Origin: Sorex araneus
Lineage: Eukaryota; Chordata; Mammalia; Eulipotyphla; Soricidae
Length of the DNA stretch: 64,000 nucleotides
Assembly: GCF_027595985.1 (NCBI RefSeq)
Contig: NC_073305.1
Span: 164,437,184-164,501,183 of the forward strand
Direction of reading: 5' to 3'
Under the pieces are notes generated by a model. That model was not told the origin of the DNA. It ran no database searches and was given only the letters and a program-made list of their open reading frames with translations. How positions within the stretch are numbered: position 1 is the stretch's first letter; each line of letters begins with the position of its first letter. This document shows, piece after piece, positions 11,090 through 22,229 of the stretch. Position numbers and translations under genes: made by a program.

Positions 11090-11228
11090 ATGATTTATAG
11101 CCAGTTAGTCCTGGCTCCAAACTCAGGAATTACTCCTAAGGGTGCTTAGGGGACCATATGGGATGCCCAGGATCAAACCCAGCATGTGCAAGACAAATGC
11201 CCTACCCACTGTACTACCACTCTGGCCC
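11090..11228 (-). repeat. SOR-type SINE, diverged
   Basis: The plus strand shows 'caggaattactcctaagggt', 'ggaccatatgggatgcccag' and 'ctactaccactctggccca'-like words, the complement of the SINE body and head. The next SINE inserted directly beside it. Confidence 0.8.
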
Positions 11229-11243
11229 AGAGAGGGCATTTTA

Positions 11244-11434
11244 TTTTTTATTTTTTATTAATTTATTTATTTTTTGGGTCACACCTGGCGATGCACAGAG
11301 GTCACTCCTGGCTCTGCACTCAGGAACTAGCCCTGGCAGTGCTCAGGGGACCATATGGGATGCTGGGAATCGAACCCGGGTTGGCCGAGTGCAAGGCAAA
11401 CGCCCTACCCGCTGTGCTATCGCTCCAGCCCCCT
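11244..11434 (-). repeat. SOR-type SINE, young, with 15 bp TSD
   Basis: On the minus strand it runs from a consensus head (plus-strand end 'gctatcgctccagcccc') to a T-rich plus-strand start. The direct repeat agagagggcatttta at 11229-11243 and 11435-11449 is exact. Confidence 0.95.
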
Positions 11435-11494
11435 AGAGAGGGCATTTTAAACATCGTTAATTGTGACTTCATACCCTCCATTTGTCACAAATTT

Positions 11495-11632
11495 TGTTTT
11501 TGAACTACATCTCATGATGCTCAAGGATAGTTCCTAGGAAGCTTGGGGGGCATGTGGGGTACCAAGAATCAAACCTAGGTTGGCATGTTTAAAGCAAGCT
11601 CCCTGCCCACCTTACTATTGCTCCAGTTCCAC
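11495..11632 (-). repeat. SOR-type SINE, old
   Basis: The plus-strand words 'ctcatgatgctcaaggatag', 'aatcaaacctaggttggc' and 'cttactattgctccag' follow the complement of the family with many changes. Confidence 0.7.
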
Positions 11633-11649
11633 AGATTTATTTCTCCTTT

Positions 11650-11795
11650 TATATTCATTTTTTTTATTAAGACACCGTGATTTAAAACATTGTTCGCAAT
11701 AGAGTTGTTCTAGGCACACGTTTCATCACCAATTTTACCACCAATGCCCCCTCCCCTCCACCAGTATTCCAAGGTTCGCTGCCAATTTCCTGCAA
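11650..11795 (-). repeat. L1 3' end
   Basis: A T-rich start, then 'taagacaccgtgatttaaa', 'catcaccaattttaccacc' and 'ctcccctccaccagtattcc' on the plus strand, match the reversed 3' UTR of L1 copies at 31.9 and 43.4 kb. Confidence 0.7.
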
Positions 11796-11865
11796 ATTTA
11801 TTTCATTTATATACTTCAAAAACTCTTTAAAGAATGGCAAATGAAATTATCAGAAAATAAATCAG

Positions 11866-12040
11866 GGGGCTGGAGCAATAGCACAGCAGGTAGGACGTTT
11901 GCCTTGCATGCGGCCGACCCGGGTTCGATTCCCAGCATCCCATATGGTCCCCTGAGCACCACTAGGGGTGATTCCTGAGTGCAGAGCCAGAAGTAACCCC
12001 TGTGCATCGCCAGGTGTGACCCAAAAAGCAAAAAAAAAAA
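11866..12040 (+). repeat. SOR-type SINE, full length
   Basis: Consensus head, B box, body and an A-rich tail are all present. Flanks 'aaaataaatca' (left) and 'aaaagaaatca' (right) look like a target-site duplication with one mismatch. It interrupts the first copy of a locally repeated segment (see 12282-12405). Confidence 0.92.
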
Positions 12041-12281
12041 GAAAAGAAATCAACAAAAGCCAATTTGTAGTGATTGATTACTATGATTTTAACCTACATA
12101 GAGAAATTCAAATCATTTATTACAATATTGTATACTACCTATTCTCATTTACATAACTAAGTTTTCAACCCTGGTATCTAAAATATATTGCATTAAATTT
12201 GATTTTGAGCTTGGATCTTATTGTGATAATTATATCTTCCCTGTCATAAATGAAGCTTTTTTTTTGCCCCCTTGGTAGGCA

Positions 12282-12405
12282 TATAACAAATTTATTTCAT
12301 ATTACTTGTTCCAAAAAATTTAAAAGAATATCAAAATAAGAATTATCAGAAAATAAATTAATAAAAGTCTGTGATGACTAATTGCTATGTTTTTGGCCTT
12401 TCTTA
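12282..12405. repeat. Second copy of a duplicated AT-rich segment
   Basis: This piece, with 'aaatttatttcat' and 'aattatcagaaaataaat', aligns at roughly 75-80 % by eye to 11792-11867 joined to 12041-12110, that is, to the first copy with the SINE removed. It could be a local duplication or two fragments of one old LINE. Confidence 0.65.
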
Positions 12406-12664
12406 ATCCAGTAGAGGACAGTCATATGCACCAATAGTGAAAGCCATACTTAACGCCACATAATGGGAAGTCTCTCCTGTCTTTTAAAAGAACTCTTTCA
12501 ATGCTTCTTGGAAAACTGGTTTTAAGGCTATAAATTCCCTAAGCTATTGCTTCTCCATAAAGCTCTATATTGTGCCTTCAGATCTAACGATAATCTATCA
12601 GGATAGAGAATCCTCAGTGAGGTGTTAATTTCAATGAGTTTTTGTACCATAGTCTTCCATATTT

Positions 12665-12762
12665 TTCTGGCACCAGAAACTGCCCCCGGTGCCGTGTATT
12701 CCCATCAACGGCCAGTATCCAGAGACTATAAACCCAAGCTTCTGGAAGCATCTGTTAGCCTC
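12665..12762 (+). repeat. Fragment of composite repeat
   Basis: 'aaactgcccccggtgccg', 'tcaacggccagtatccagag' and 'gcatctgttagcc' match the middle of the composite family at 10700-10790 and 60400-60520. Confidence 0.7.
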
Positions 12763-13130
12763 ATTTGATACATCTGCTGTACATCTTATAAATTTTCCTT
12801 TTCCTTTGTATATTAGTTCCATTTTTTATCTTGCTGTTTTCAATATTATGTCTCTCTCTTTGGATTTTGTCATTTTGAGTATAATGTGTCTTGGAGTTTA
12901 ACTGGTTTTACTTTCATTGGGACCTTACAGGCCTCTTGGATCTCTGAGAAGTTCTTATTGATAATTTCTTTAACTATTGTTTCTTCATTATATTTGCCTT
13001 CCTATTCTTCTGGGATTCCAATAATTGATATATTTTTCCTCTTGAGCTCATCCCATAGCTCTCTGGTATGTTGCTCATTTCTTTTCATATTTTTCCACTT
13101 TCTAATGTTTCCTAAGAGTTTCCTCATCTG
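12763..13130 (-). repeat. Old L1/HAL1-like fragment
   Basis: Plus-strand phrases such as 'attttgagtataatgtgtct', 'tcttggatctctgagaag' and 'ctcatcccatagctctctgg' are typical of the reversed first-ORF region of old mammalian L1/HAL1 elements, from memory. It is heavily diverged and non-coding. Confidence 0.55.
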
Positions 13131-13665
13131 ACACCTGTGGTACCAGACATCACACTTGGGGCTTCCACATGCCAGGGATATCTCCTAGAGGTGACTTATG
13201 TGAAGTGAGGAGAAAGACCCAGATTTGATTTTCTTAACTAAGGTGTTGATAATCACACAAACTATGTTCTTCTGCATTTATGATGAGAAACATCCAGCAC
13301 AGAGCTTGAAAGCCTAGAAGAAAACCCCGCTTCAGGATCCAACAGTGAGCACTGAGCACGGATCTCTCCTTCTTCCCCCACCTCACTTTGCAGTTGCTCT
13401 TCACATTGCAACACACCAGAGTAGAAATGAACTATGACCAATGGTGGGGGTGGGGGGGGTGAGGAAAGCAATCAATCAGGGAGATGAGAAATGGGGAAAA
13501 GATGAGAATGCTGGCTGCTCTTCTGAATGCAGGAGGTCCCCTCTCCAAGAGGAAGTTGTTCACCAGTCTGGCATTCAACTTAACCATAAATCTCATAGTC
13601 CATTTTCCCCTGGGAGCTGTGCCAAATAATTGTTGCTTGGTATTTGTTATAGAGTACTGTTCATG
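13131..13665. other. Gene-free stretch, nothing recognised
   Basis: A G run at about 13445-13460 and short open frames on both strands; no family recognised. Confidence 0.4.
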
Positions 13666-13908
13666 GGGACTGGAGCAATAGCTCAGCGGGTAGGATGTTT
13701 GCCTTGCACATGGCCGACCTGAGTTCAATTCCTCTGTCCCTCTCAGACAGCCCAGCAAGCTACCGAGAGTATCCCACCCTCACAGCAGAGCCTGGCAAGC
13801 TACCTGTGGCATATTCAATATGCCAAAAATAGTAACAAGTCTCACAATGGACATGTCACTGGTGCCTGCTCGAGCAAATCAACGGAACAGCAGTGCGACA
13901 GTGCTATA
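13666..13908 (+). repeat. Long SINE variant
   Basis: It has a SOR head followed by the long-variant body: 'gcaagctaccgagagtatcc', 'catattcaatatgccaaaaa', 'caagtctcacaatggac' and 'gcctgctcgagcaaatcaac'. The flanking words 'agtactgttcatgg' and 'ttctactgtttatgg' suggest a slightly diverged target-site duplication. Confidence 0.88.
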
Positions 13909-13984
13909 GTTCTACTGTTTATGGAGAAAGATGTTCAAAGAATGGACTATGAGATTCTATTCAAGTACATTCAAGTTGTTATTT

Positions 13985-14115
13985 GTTCCAGGGGATAGTA
14001 CAGTAGTTACAGCACATGTCTCGTATGAACCCAACCAGGGTTCAACCTCAGGTGCCACAGGGTCTCCTAAGAATAGCCAGGTGAAACCCTGGATATCCCC
14101 AACACAGCTGGGGTG
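13985..14115 (+). repeat. SOR-type SINE, old
   Basis: 'ggggatagtacagtagttac', 'ccagggttcaacctcagg' and 'gaatagccaggtg' follow the head, B box and body order with strong divergence. Confidence 0.6.
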
Positions 14116-14309
14116 ACTTGGTGTTCCACTGCATCATAGGACCTAGTATTGGTTGGCTGAGTATCATGGGTAAGTGGCCCAGGCCTAGGCTCTCTCAATT
14201 AAAATTCTGATGAAACACTTACAATGAGCAAGACCCTGAAAATGAAGAAAGGGCCACTTTCCATTTTACCCAATGTTGTTACTCTCTCACTAAAAGCATA
14301 TTTAAAAAA

Positions 14310-14690
14310 TTCCCTTCCTACTTCTTGGCATCTAGGCCCAACACAAAAATATTAATTACAATCGATATGTACATAATTATGTTCATCATTGCACTTAGTT
14401 CAATAGCAAAATATGGAAAACAACCCAAATGCCCAACTGCAGAAGAATGGAACAAGAAGTCGTGGTGTATATATACACACAACAGAATACTATTCAGTTC
14501 TAAGAAAGAACAAAATCATGCAATTTGCAGCAACATGGATGGAACCAGAAGATATCATCAATGAGTGAAATTAATCAGAATGAAAGGGACAGATTCAGAA
14601 TGAACTCTGTCATGTGTGGGACTAAAGATACACAGCAAGGTAGGAATAGATCCAAAGGCAACATAAGAGAGGAACTGACCCACACAATTG
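14310..14690 (+). repeat. L1 3'-region fragment
   Basis: The phrases 'acccaaatgcccaactg', 'cagaatactattcagttc', 'gcagcaacatggatggaacc' and 'gtgaaattaatcagaatg' are the well-known end of L1 ORF2 and 3' UTR in Laurasiatheria. No intact frame remains. Confidence 0.85.
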
Positions 14691-14828
14691 AGTAGGGGGG
14701 GTGAAGAGGGGCTGGATTCCTTGGAGGAGATGCACTCACTGGTTATGGTTGTGGTGTGGAATTATGTTCATGAGAAATCATTATTAATAGTATTGCAAAC
14801 CAAAAAATTAAAAACTTTTTTCTCTAAT

Positions 14829-14998
14829 TTTTTTTTCTTTTTGGGTCACACCAGCAATGCACAGGGGTCACTCCTGGGTCTGCACTCAGGAATTAACTCT
14901 GGCAGTGCTCAGGGGACCATATGGGATGCTGGGAATCGAACCCGGGTCGGCCACGTGCAAGGCAAATGCCCTACCCGCTGTGCTATCGCTCCAGCCCC
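14829..14998 (-). repeat. SOR-type SINE, young
   Basis: A near-consensus copy in reverse orientation, ending in 'gctatcgctccagccccta' on the plus strand. It lies about 80 bp beyond the predicted PERP cleavage site and has the same orientation as the gene, so read-through PERP transcripts would carry it in sense. Confidence 0.93.
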
Positions 14999-15074
14999 TA
15001 AAAATATTTTTATAGAAAGAAAAATTCCCTTCCCAGATTTTCCTTCAGATTTCAATCCCTAAAAACACCAAACC

Positions 15075-16290
15075 AGAAACAAGAGTAAAATACCTGGTTT
15101 ATTGGGAAAGATTCATAATGAAAACATCAACTGCTTATACTTCAACTTACAAAATAGTTATTTGACATATAAAATGAATTGGTTTTCATTATGAAAGTAC
15201 AAATTGTAAAAAATAATAATAATAATAATAATGATGTGTTACACATTTGTATGTTTGAACATTAGATAGTTTAAATCAGTTGACCCAAGAATACCAGGTT
15301 TTGAATTACATTGAAGTTTTTGTTTATAGTTACTTATCTATAGAAATTGTGTCTACATGTTCAGAGCCCAGTTAAACCTGAGATGAAAATTTAAGTCATT
15401 TCTACCTGTAATGCTGCTTACATATTAACTTTATGACAGGCACTGCTCTCTGAATGCTTTGTTAAAACTCTTATTTATCAGTCCAGATAAATTAGAATCA
15501 GTCCATCTTTCAGCCTGATTTACTCTGGTTCTGAGCATATAAACCTCAAATAGTACATATTTATTAATATAGCGTTTACCCTACACCCCAATCCTACAAA
15601 CTACTTAAAAGAGAAAATTTCATCTTAAAATGTCCTACATAAGTCCTTACTATTATAATAGGCTAAAGCCATGAAAAAATATATTTCCTATACAACATAT
15701 CAAGTTAATGTGGAGCTTAACAAAGAGTCACTTGTTCAAGATATTAATCAGGAAGTCTCACATATGATATGCATTCAGGAAAACTTTGCTTTACTAAACA
15801 GCAAAGGACTTACAAACTTTCTATTTTGTATTTATTTTAGAATATTTGGCCACTGGTCAATTTTAATCTATTTTTAAGTACATTTCCCTTAGCCTTTAAC
15901 AACCCAGACCATACCATCTGGTTTAAAAAAAAAAAAGGTCAGCGGGTGTGGAGGTAGGGGGGGGGAAGATTTGATCAGATTATACAAATCTTTGAAACCT
16001 TTTCCTTTTTACCTTATAAAGTGGTAAGTTTTATATCCCAATTCTTTTACTAAGGCAGTGTAAATGGTATGGATACAAAGGAAGTACTGCCCAATTATAG
16101 CTAGATAAGTCTCAATAAACTCTACAAAATAGAAAAGATGAATATGAAACTGTAATACCATTTAAAAATATTTTTCCAAAATGAGTATCTAAACGCTGTC
16201 CCCAAACAGGTTTAAGGTATGCTAGAGAAGACAGTTTCTTCCTCTGAGACGGATTTTGGCATCAGGAACAGTCTTCAGCAATTCCCCTTC
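15075..16290 (-). other. PERP: PERP 3' untranslated region
   Basis: From the stop codon to the predicted cleavage site the sequence is about 1.2 kb, AT-rich and free of SINEs and L1, unlike both flanks. That suggests it is retained as mature mRNA. From memory the human PERP 3' UTR is of similar length. Minus-strand AATAAA words also occur at 15565-15560 and 15836-15831 and could give shorter alternative ends. An (AAT)n run lies at about 15210-15230. Confidence 0.75.
15098..15103 (-). terminator. PERP: Predicted PERP polyadenylation signal
   Basis: AATAAA on the minus strand, followed 15-40 bases downstream by a T- and GT-rich stretch (complement of 15061-15090), as expected of a cleavage site and downstream element. 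It lies 1.2 kb after the stop codon. Confidence 0.7.
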
Positions 16291-16614
<324 letters not shown>

Positions 16615-16844
16615 CTATTTAATAAGTCTTAAATTCATAATGCTAATGAAAGGGAAAGGGGTAATCTAGTTAATCATAAGACAGAAAAAGAAAAATATTG
16701 AATATTATGGGGATAGAACTCAAAGAAAGAACAATAATACCTTAAGGAAAGTGTAAGGAAGTAAACAGATATCAAGGTTTCTATACTCTTTGATATATAT
16801 TATAATAATACAGTTATTGGTAATTGTTGTGTTATCATTTTAAA

Positions 16845-16876
16845 CCACCTTAAAAATAGTTTTATTTTTAAGGTGG
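16845..16876. repeat. Perfect 14 bp inverted repeat
   Basis: ccaccttaaaaata (16845-16858), loop gttt, then the exact complement tatttttaaggtgg (16863-16876). Its right arm runs into the G-rich start of the L1 fragment, so it may mark the 5' junction of that insertion. Confidence 0.92.
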
Positions 16877-17068
16877 GCTAGGGGTGTGGGGAGGTTAGGG
16901 GTGGGGGGGCTAGGGGTGTGGGGGGACGGGGTGGAGCTATACTGTGATATTTTTTGCTGCAATATGTGCACTGGTGAAGGGATGGGTGTTCGAGCATTGT
17001 ATAACTGAGACTTAAACCTGAAAACTTTGTAACTTTCCACATGGTGACTCAATAAAAATTTTTTTAAA
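16877..17068 (+). repeat. L1 3' end
   Basis: It has the G-rich L1 3' UTR tract (repeated 'ggggtg' words), then 'tgcactggtgaagggatggg', 'ttgtaactttccacatgg', 'gactcaataaaaattttttt' and an A/T tail. It is 5'-truncated. Confidence 0.85.
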
Positions 17069-17129
17069 TAATAATTTTATTAAAGCTACTATTACTGTAG
17101 TCTTTTTTCAACAAACAGAAATACTTTTC

Positions 17130-17303
17130 CTTTTTTTTTTTCTTTTTTGGGTCATATCTAGTGATGCATAGGGGTTACTCCTGGCTCTACACTCAGGAAT
17201 CACTCCTGGCGGTGCTCAGGGGACCATATGGGATGCTGGGAATCGAACCTGGGCCAGCTGTGTGCAAGCAAACGCCCTACCTGCTGTACTATTGCTCCAG
17301 CCC
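17130..17303 (-). repeat. SOR-type SINE
   Basis: A full-length reversed copy, with plus-strand 'ttttttgggtcatatctag' at the tail and 'ctattgctccagccc' at the head. Divergence is modest. It lies in PERP intron 2, in the orientation of the gene. Confidence 0.9.
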
Positions 17304-17871
17304 AGAAATATTTTTGTAAGGTTATAATGATGACATATATATGTCACACCATCCTCTGAAATTTTTTAACTTAATATGGACTTTGCCATTTCAAAGTCAT
17401 CTATAAAAAGATGTTTAACTCTTTTCATGTTAAAAACTTACTTTAGACCAAAATAAGCCAGCTGATTGTGCTTTTTGAAAAGTATCAGGGAAAGTATATT
17501 CCTCAATGTCATTTCTTTCTTTCATCTTAATTTTTCCTACTATCTTCACAAAGTTACACTAAAGTCATTTTCTTTTTTCTTATTTTTTTATTTACTATAA
17601 AAGATGTAGATGTTCCTAATTGAGAAATTATAGTTATAAGTCAAACAGTAGGCCGGGTATCTGTTGATATTCAAAATTAAAAATAATTTTCTTTATGACA
17701 ATAATTTCTGAAACCTGGTCAGCTCGAAATGGCTATTACTAGAATTGAATATATTGGTATTAAGATGAACATGCTTCACTGGATTACTTTTTATTATGCT
17801 CACTATAAACAACTTAGTATTTAGCATCTTAATCTATATATACAATCAATGGCAATAAGTATATTCACACT

Positions 17872-18225
17872 GTTGTGCAATTATCAGCATTGCCTGTTCC
17901 TAAAGCTTTTTAATATTCCCACTGCTAACTCTGCATTGGAACATAAATCTCCCTTACCTTTCTCTAGTAACCTAGTCAGTCCCTGTTAGCTGTGTTTCCT
18001 TCCTGTTCCCATGAATATACTTACTACAGGTACTTTATATCATCTACTATCTGTTCTTCTGCATAGATCTCAATGTAATATTTTCCTGATCCTTAAAAGT
18101 TCGGGAATATATCAAACCTTTTCTCTTTTTATGGCTGAACAATATTCCCATGTAGGTATGTACCACAGTTTATCCTTTTTCTCCTGAATAAACACTTGGG
18201 TTGTTCATCAGAAATGTCTGTTCAA
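17872..18225 (-). repeat. Old L1 3' region
   Basis: Reversed L1M-type phrases are present: 'ttttatggctgaacaatatt', 'cccatgtaggtatgtacca', 'cacttgggttgttcatca' and 'cagcattgcctgttcctaaa'. It is strongly diverged. Confidence 0.7.
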
Positions 18226-18561
18226 ATCCCTCCCCTCCATTATTTTTATTCTACAACTCAATGTAGAATTACTGATTTGGGCATTTACTGGGATGTCTCA
18301 CGAATGTTAATGTCTTCGTGTGCTTTTCTAGTGGTGATTTAAACCAGCACCCGTCCTACTGTATAAAACATGATAAAGGAAGTCATACAAATGTGTTTAT
18401 TTCATAGGATCTTATGAATTTGAACTAGGAAATGTCAAAAAGTGAAGGTGGGATTCAACAAGCTTTGGCATATATTTTGTAATTCCAAGCCACTTCTGAT
18501 TTTTAAATATCCTTAGGGCACACTATGAAATGAAAGGAACACTGAAGGAAACCTTACTTTT

Positions 18562-18735
18562 TTTCTTTTTGCTTTTTGGGTCACACCCAGTGATACTCAT
18601 TTGTTACTCCTGGCTCTGCATTCAGGAATCACCCCTGGCGGTGCTCAGGGGACCATATAGGATGCTGGGAATGGAAGCTGGGTTGGCCGAGTGCAAGGCA
18701 AATGCCCTACTCTCTGTGCTATCACTCCAGCTCCG
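18562..18735 (-). repeat. SOR-type SINE with 15 bp TSD
   Basis: A full reversed copy with exact flanking repeats ggaaaccttactttt at 18547-18561 and 18736-18750. Confidence 0.94.
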
Positions 18736-19467
18736 GGAAACCTTACTTTTAATCAAGAGAACTGTATACATATTCAGGATAGGGCCAGGCAAGGACTGAA
18801 TACTTTTCTTTCCTCTCCTTTGGGGCCTCTCACCTCTTCTCTGCCTTGCCCTCAATTCTGCAAAGCCCGTTCCTAAGGTAAGGCAGTACAAGTGGTCTTC
18901 CTGCTGCTCACACTGAATTACAGAGCCTCTCAACTCACAAGGTCCCTGGTCTTTCCTCCAAACCATCTTGCTTACTTGAATGGGAACTTCCAAATCAGCC
19001 TCAGTCCCATAATCTTTGAATTTGAATTTGGTAGCTTGAGGAAAGATCTGTGGGCTCACTCTGCCCCATTAGCACTTTTTTCTCCTCCTTAGCAGAACCC
19101 AGTTGGTACCAAAATCCTGTTCTACAGCCATGCCCTTGATCCTTTCACTGACTTCCCTCATGCCAGGTATCCACTAAAGATTTCAAGAATTCTTGTGCCT
19201 AGATGCCTCGTTCTTCTGTTTCACTAATACACATTCACTTAGATCCCCATCTACCTGTACAACTAAATATCCTGTTCCCAAACATAGGTTCAGTGATACT
19301 TTGAGATAATTCCTGATCTCAGCTCTCTAGAGATGCCGGCCTCATGCTGCAGAAAATCCTTCCATGACCCAAACATATAAGATCACATAAAACTGCTTCA
19401 ATAAATTTTCAATGCCTAAAGTGTTCCCAGGAGGCCTGCATGAACCATAAGGAAATATAATCGACAC

Positions 19468-19715
19468 ACTTTGGGGGCTGACAGCCCTGGGTCTCAGGAT
19501 GGGGGTTGCATTTGACATGGAGTCACCAGATGGAGGGCAGAATGCAGAGTGCTATTCTTTACTGGGAGGAGAAGTCCAAGGAATGTGGATTCCTTGATAA
19601 GGCCCAGAAGGCAATGGACAGAGGGGACAGAGGACCCAGAGCTTAAAGCACATCTCAGTAATTACCAATTACCGCCCTTGGCGGGGGGGGGGGGGCGGGG
19701 GGAGGGTGTCACACT
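19468..19715 (-). repeat. Possible solo LTR-like segment
   Basis: On the minus strand the segment starts near TGTGACACCC and ends with GGGCTGTCA. It contains 'cagtaaagaatagc' (a variant polyadenylation signal) followed by a C-rich stretch, a layout reminiscent of an LTR R/U5. Short direct repeats cacacttt flank it, but the TG...CA ends and the flanks do not agree exactly. Identity to a known LTR is not established. Confidence 0.3.
19681..19708 (+). repeat. G-run, quadruplex-prone
   Basis: About 14 consecutive G, then C and further G blocks. It lies about 105 bases inside intron 2 from the exon 2 donor; on the PERP transcript strand it is a C run. Confidence 0.9.
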
Positions 19716-19812
19716 TTCTGAGAACAGGAACTGTGATCATCAGTGATCTTCTTGGTTACTCAATTCAAATCCACTATAAGAAATGAAGAAAATTATTGAC
19801 AAGCAGTCTTAC

Positions 19813-19953
19813 CAGCCAGGGCCAGGAGACCTCCAATCACTCTCAGGAAGACAAGCATTTGGGGTCCACAGAGGGCAAAGAAGGAGAGGATGAAGCAGAT
19901 GACCAGGATGATAAAGCCGCAGAAGAGCATGGCAGCTGCTGCCCTTCCCCACG
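19813..19953 (-). CDS. PERP: PERP coding exon 2
   Basis: The 141-base exon carries the last two bases of codon 72 (Ala), codons 73-118, and the first base of codon 119. The acceptor is ttttattgcag|CG and the donor is GGCTG|gtaagact. It encodes [12 protein letters not shown] and the second membrane span (about 76-100, [15 protein letters not shown]), a short turn CGPQ, and most of the third span (about 104-130, [15 protein letters not shown]). By my recollection it is identical to human PERP. Reading on past the donor gives a stop within six codons, which confirms the boundary. Confidence 0.96.
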
Positions 19954-20555
19954 CTGCAATAAAAGGAAAAATAGTCATTAAGGAAACGAACATGCGCAAC
20001 ACAAAGTCACCTCCCAAGGATCAAGGGGTTTTCATTTCTTTCTCATTCTGTATGGATGGAAGGACTGATCATCTCTGGACAATGCCAGAGCATCTCCATA
20101 GAAAGTGCACAGGGAGGGCTGATAGAATGCAGGCTCCCCTCAGTTGAGAGGCGATGATCTAGCTCAGAAATGAAAGTTAAACTTCATGAAACTGTTCTTT
20201 CATTGAATGCACTCAAAAGTTTTATCCGAGTCCTAACACAATCATAAATTAACATGAATTATAATCTCCTTAGGAAAATTCAAGTACTTCTAGAATAGTT
20301 TCACACCCTTTTCCTAATCATGGCCCCCTTCCAACCTTGTTCCCTTCCTTTGACCCTCCCTCCACCCCGGCCCCCGTCCTACTGCTTGCCCCCCAGACTC
20401 TGCCATGTGCCTTCATTTATACAAGTTTCACCTGTGGTTCCCATGGAATATCCAAGGGGCATATGGCCCCTAGTTGATAAATGCTGCTTAAGATTATTAT
20501 CGTGTACTGTCTGGTCCTCTGCACAAAAAAAAATCATAGAAAACAGATTAGGGGA

Positions 20556-20733
20556 GGGCTGGAGCGATAGCACAGTGGGTAGGGCATTTGCCTTGCACAC
20601 GGCCGACCCGGGTTCGATTCCCAGCATCCCATATGGTCTCCTGAGCACCGCCAGGAGTGATTCCTGAGTGAAGAGCCAGGAGCAACCCATGTGCATCGCC
20701 AGGTGTGACCCAAAAACCAAAAAAAAAAAAAAA
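20556..20733 (+). repeat. SOR-type SINE, full length
   Basis: Consensus head and B box with an A14-type tail. The flanks 'aaaacagattaggg' and 'aaaagcagattgagg' look like a target-site duplication with small changes. It is antisense to PERP. Confidence 0.93.
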
Positions 20734-20742
20734 GCAGATTGA

Positions 20743-20812
20743 GGGGCTGGAGAGCTCATAAATGGGTAGGGCACTTGCATGTAGCTGATCCTGGTTGAAT
20801 GCCCAGCATGCA
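20743..20812 (+). repeat. SOR-type SINE head fragment
   Basis: Only the tRNA-like head and B-box part remain ('ggggctggagagctcataaa', 'gatcctggttgaatgcccag'), directly after the preceding SINE. Confidence 0.65.
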
Positions 20813-20859
20813 AGCCTATCTGAATCTAGAACATGAGTCTTTTTTTTCTCCAGATTTGA

Positions 20860-21225
20860 TTGACGTACCTTTCAATGTACCCTTTCAAAGTATACCATCT
20901 TGGGGTGTCCACAAAGGTGGAGAGACACACGTGCAATTCCAAAACCGTCATAATCCCAAACAAAATGACAAACCCTCCTATCATATCTTCTGTCCTTTTT
21001 GATAAAATGGCCTGTTGTGGATCTTATATGCAAAAGCAATCCCATGGTCTGTGCCTCTGATGGCTGTCTTCTTTCACTTAACCCTCTTGGGAGCTTCAGC
21101 GATGCTGCAATGAGTCTGTATTTCGTTCACTCTTCAGGCCTAGAACTGTCTGGTGTGTGGATAGTCCACCTTGTTTCCCCTTTCATTTTTTCATTCATTC
21201 CTGAGGACCAGACCTCTTAAATGAA
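20860..21225 (-). repeat. Old L1 3' region
   Basis: Reversed L1M-type words are present: 'tggcctgttgtggatcttat', 'ggctgtcttctttcacttaa' and 'gcgatgctgcaatgagtctg'. Divergence is high and the boundaries are uncertain. Confidence 0.5.
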
Positions 21226-21919
21226 AGTCACATGACCTCTGTCCTGGTTCCACAGCCTCTCTGATGAATGGAGCCTCACTTAACTCCTGGCATTTATTTG
21301 ATAGGTCAAAGTCAAACAAAGAATGGAAGGGAGAAGAGACTTTGATGCCAACTGCACCTCACTCATCCACTGTCTCAGCTAGTGAGTCTTTCTGCTACCC
21401 AAGGCTCAGCAGGACTTACTTCGAGAGCACTGGCAAGATGAGAGCTCTTGCCTCTTGCTTGAATCCTGCAGCTCTGCATTCTCCAGCCCTCAGGGTGCCA
21501 AAAGTCTCTTCTGGAAGCTTCTGACTTGTTCTAGTATCTCCAGGAGTCTCTGCTGCCTCCCTCATGTCTGTGCCACAGTTCCTCTGTATCCACATCAGCT
21601 GTTACAATCCCATGTCCCTCCATTTGCTTCTCAAGGCTCCCTGCCTGCTTGAAGGTTTCCTTTGAAATTCATGAACAATTGGAGCACCTGGGTGCATTTT
21701 AACCTTTTTAACCTATGTCACAGAAACCCCACCTTTCCCCACAAATTACCCCTTTAAAGACAAGCTCACCAGGGGGACTAGAGGGTCACACTTTCTATTT
21801 ATTAAGTTTCCCTTTTCTCTAAAGTTGCTGGGTCTCCCTGTCAGATCCATGGAAAACTTAGGTATCAGGTACATGGAATACTCTAGGTACAGGAAATGTT
21901 TTATATTAAAGTAGAAAGA

Positions 21920-22035
21920 AGAGCAAGTACAGGGGCACGGCGCTTGCCTTGCATGAGGCCAAGACCAATTTGATCATTGGCACTGCATATGGTCTCCAAA
22001 ATACCACTGGGTATGGCCCTCGAAAAAAATAAATA
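21920..22035 (+). repeat. SOR-type SINE, old fragment
   Basis: 'cacggcgcttgccttgcatg', a B-box-like 'aatttgatcattggcactgc' and 'atatggtctcc', then an A-rich end. Confidence 0.6.
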
Positions 22036-22229
22036 CACAGAGATACTCTAAAGAAAAAAAAAAGTAAGCCAAAATGTGAAATTTGTAAGACTCCTTTCTG
22101 ATTGTTGTCTTCAGGTAAAATTCAAAAAACTGGGGAAGACATTTTAGAAAGAATACAAGGGGATCAGATCATCTTGAAGCCTAGTCTGTAGATCACTGAG
22201 TCAGAACCATCCGAGTACTGATTCAAATG

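Noticed and set aside
11158-11503. Repeated similar peptides ('GYSWLCTQE', 'PYGMLGIEPG') in many places
   Set aside because: They are translations of the reversed SINE and occur wherever that SINE does; they are not a gene family.
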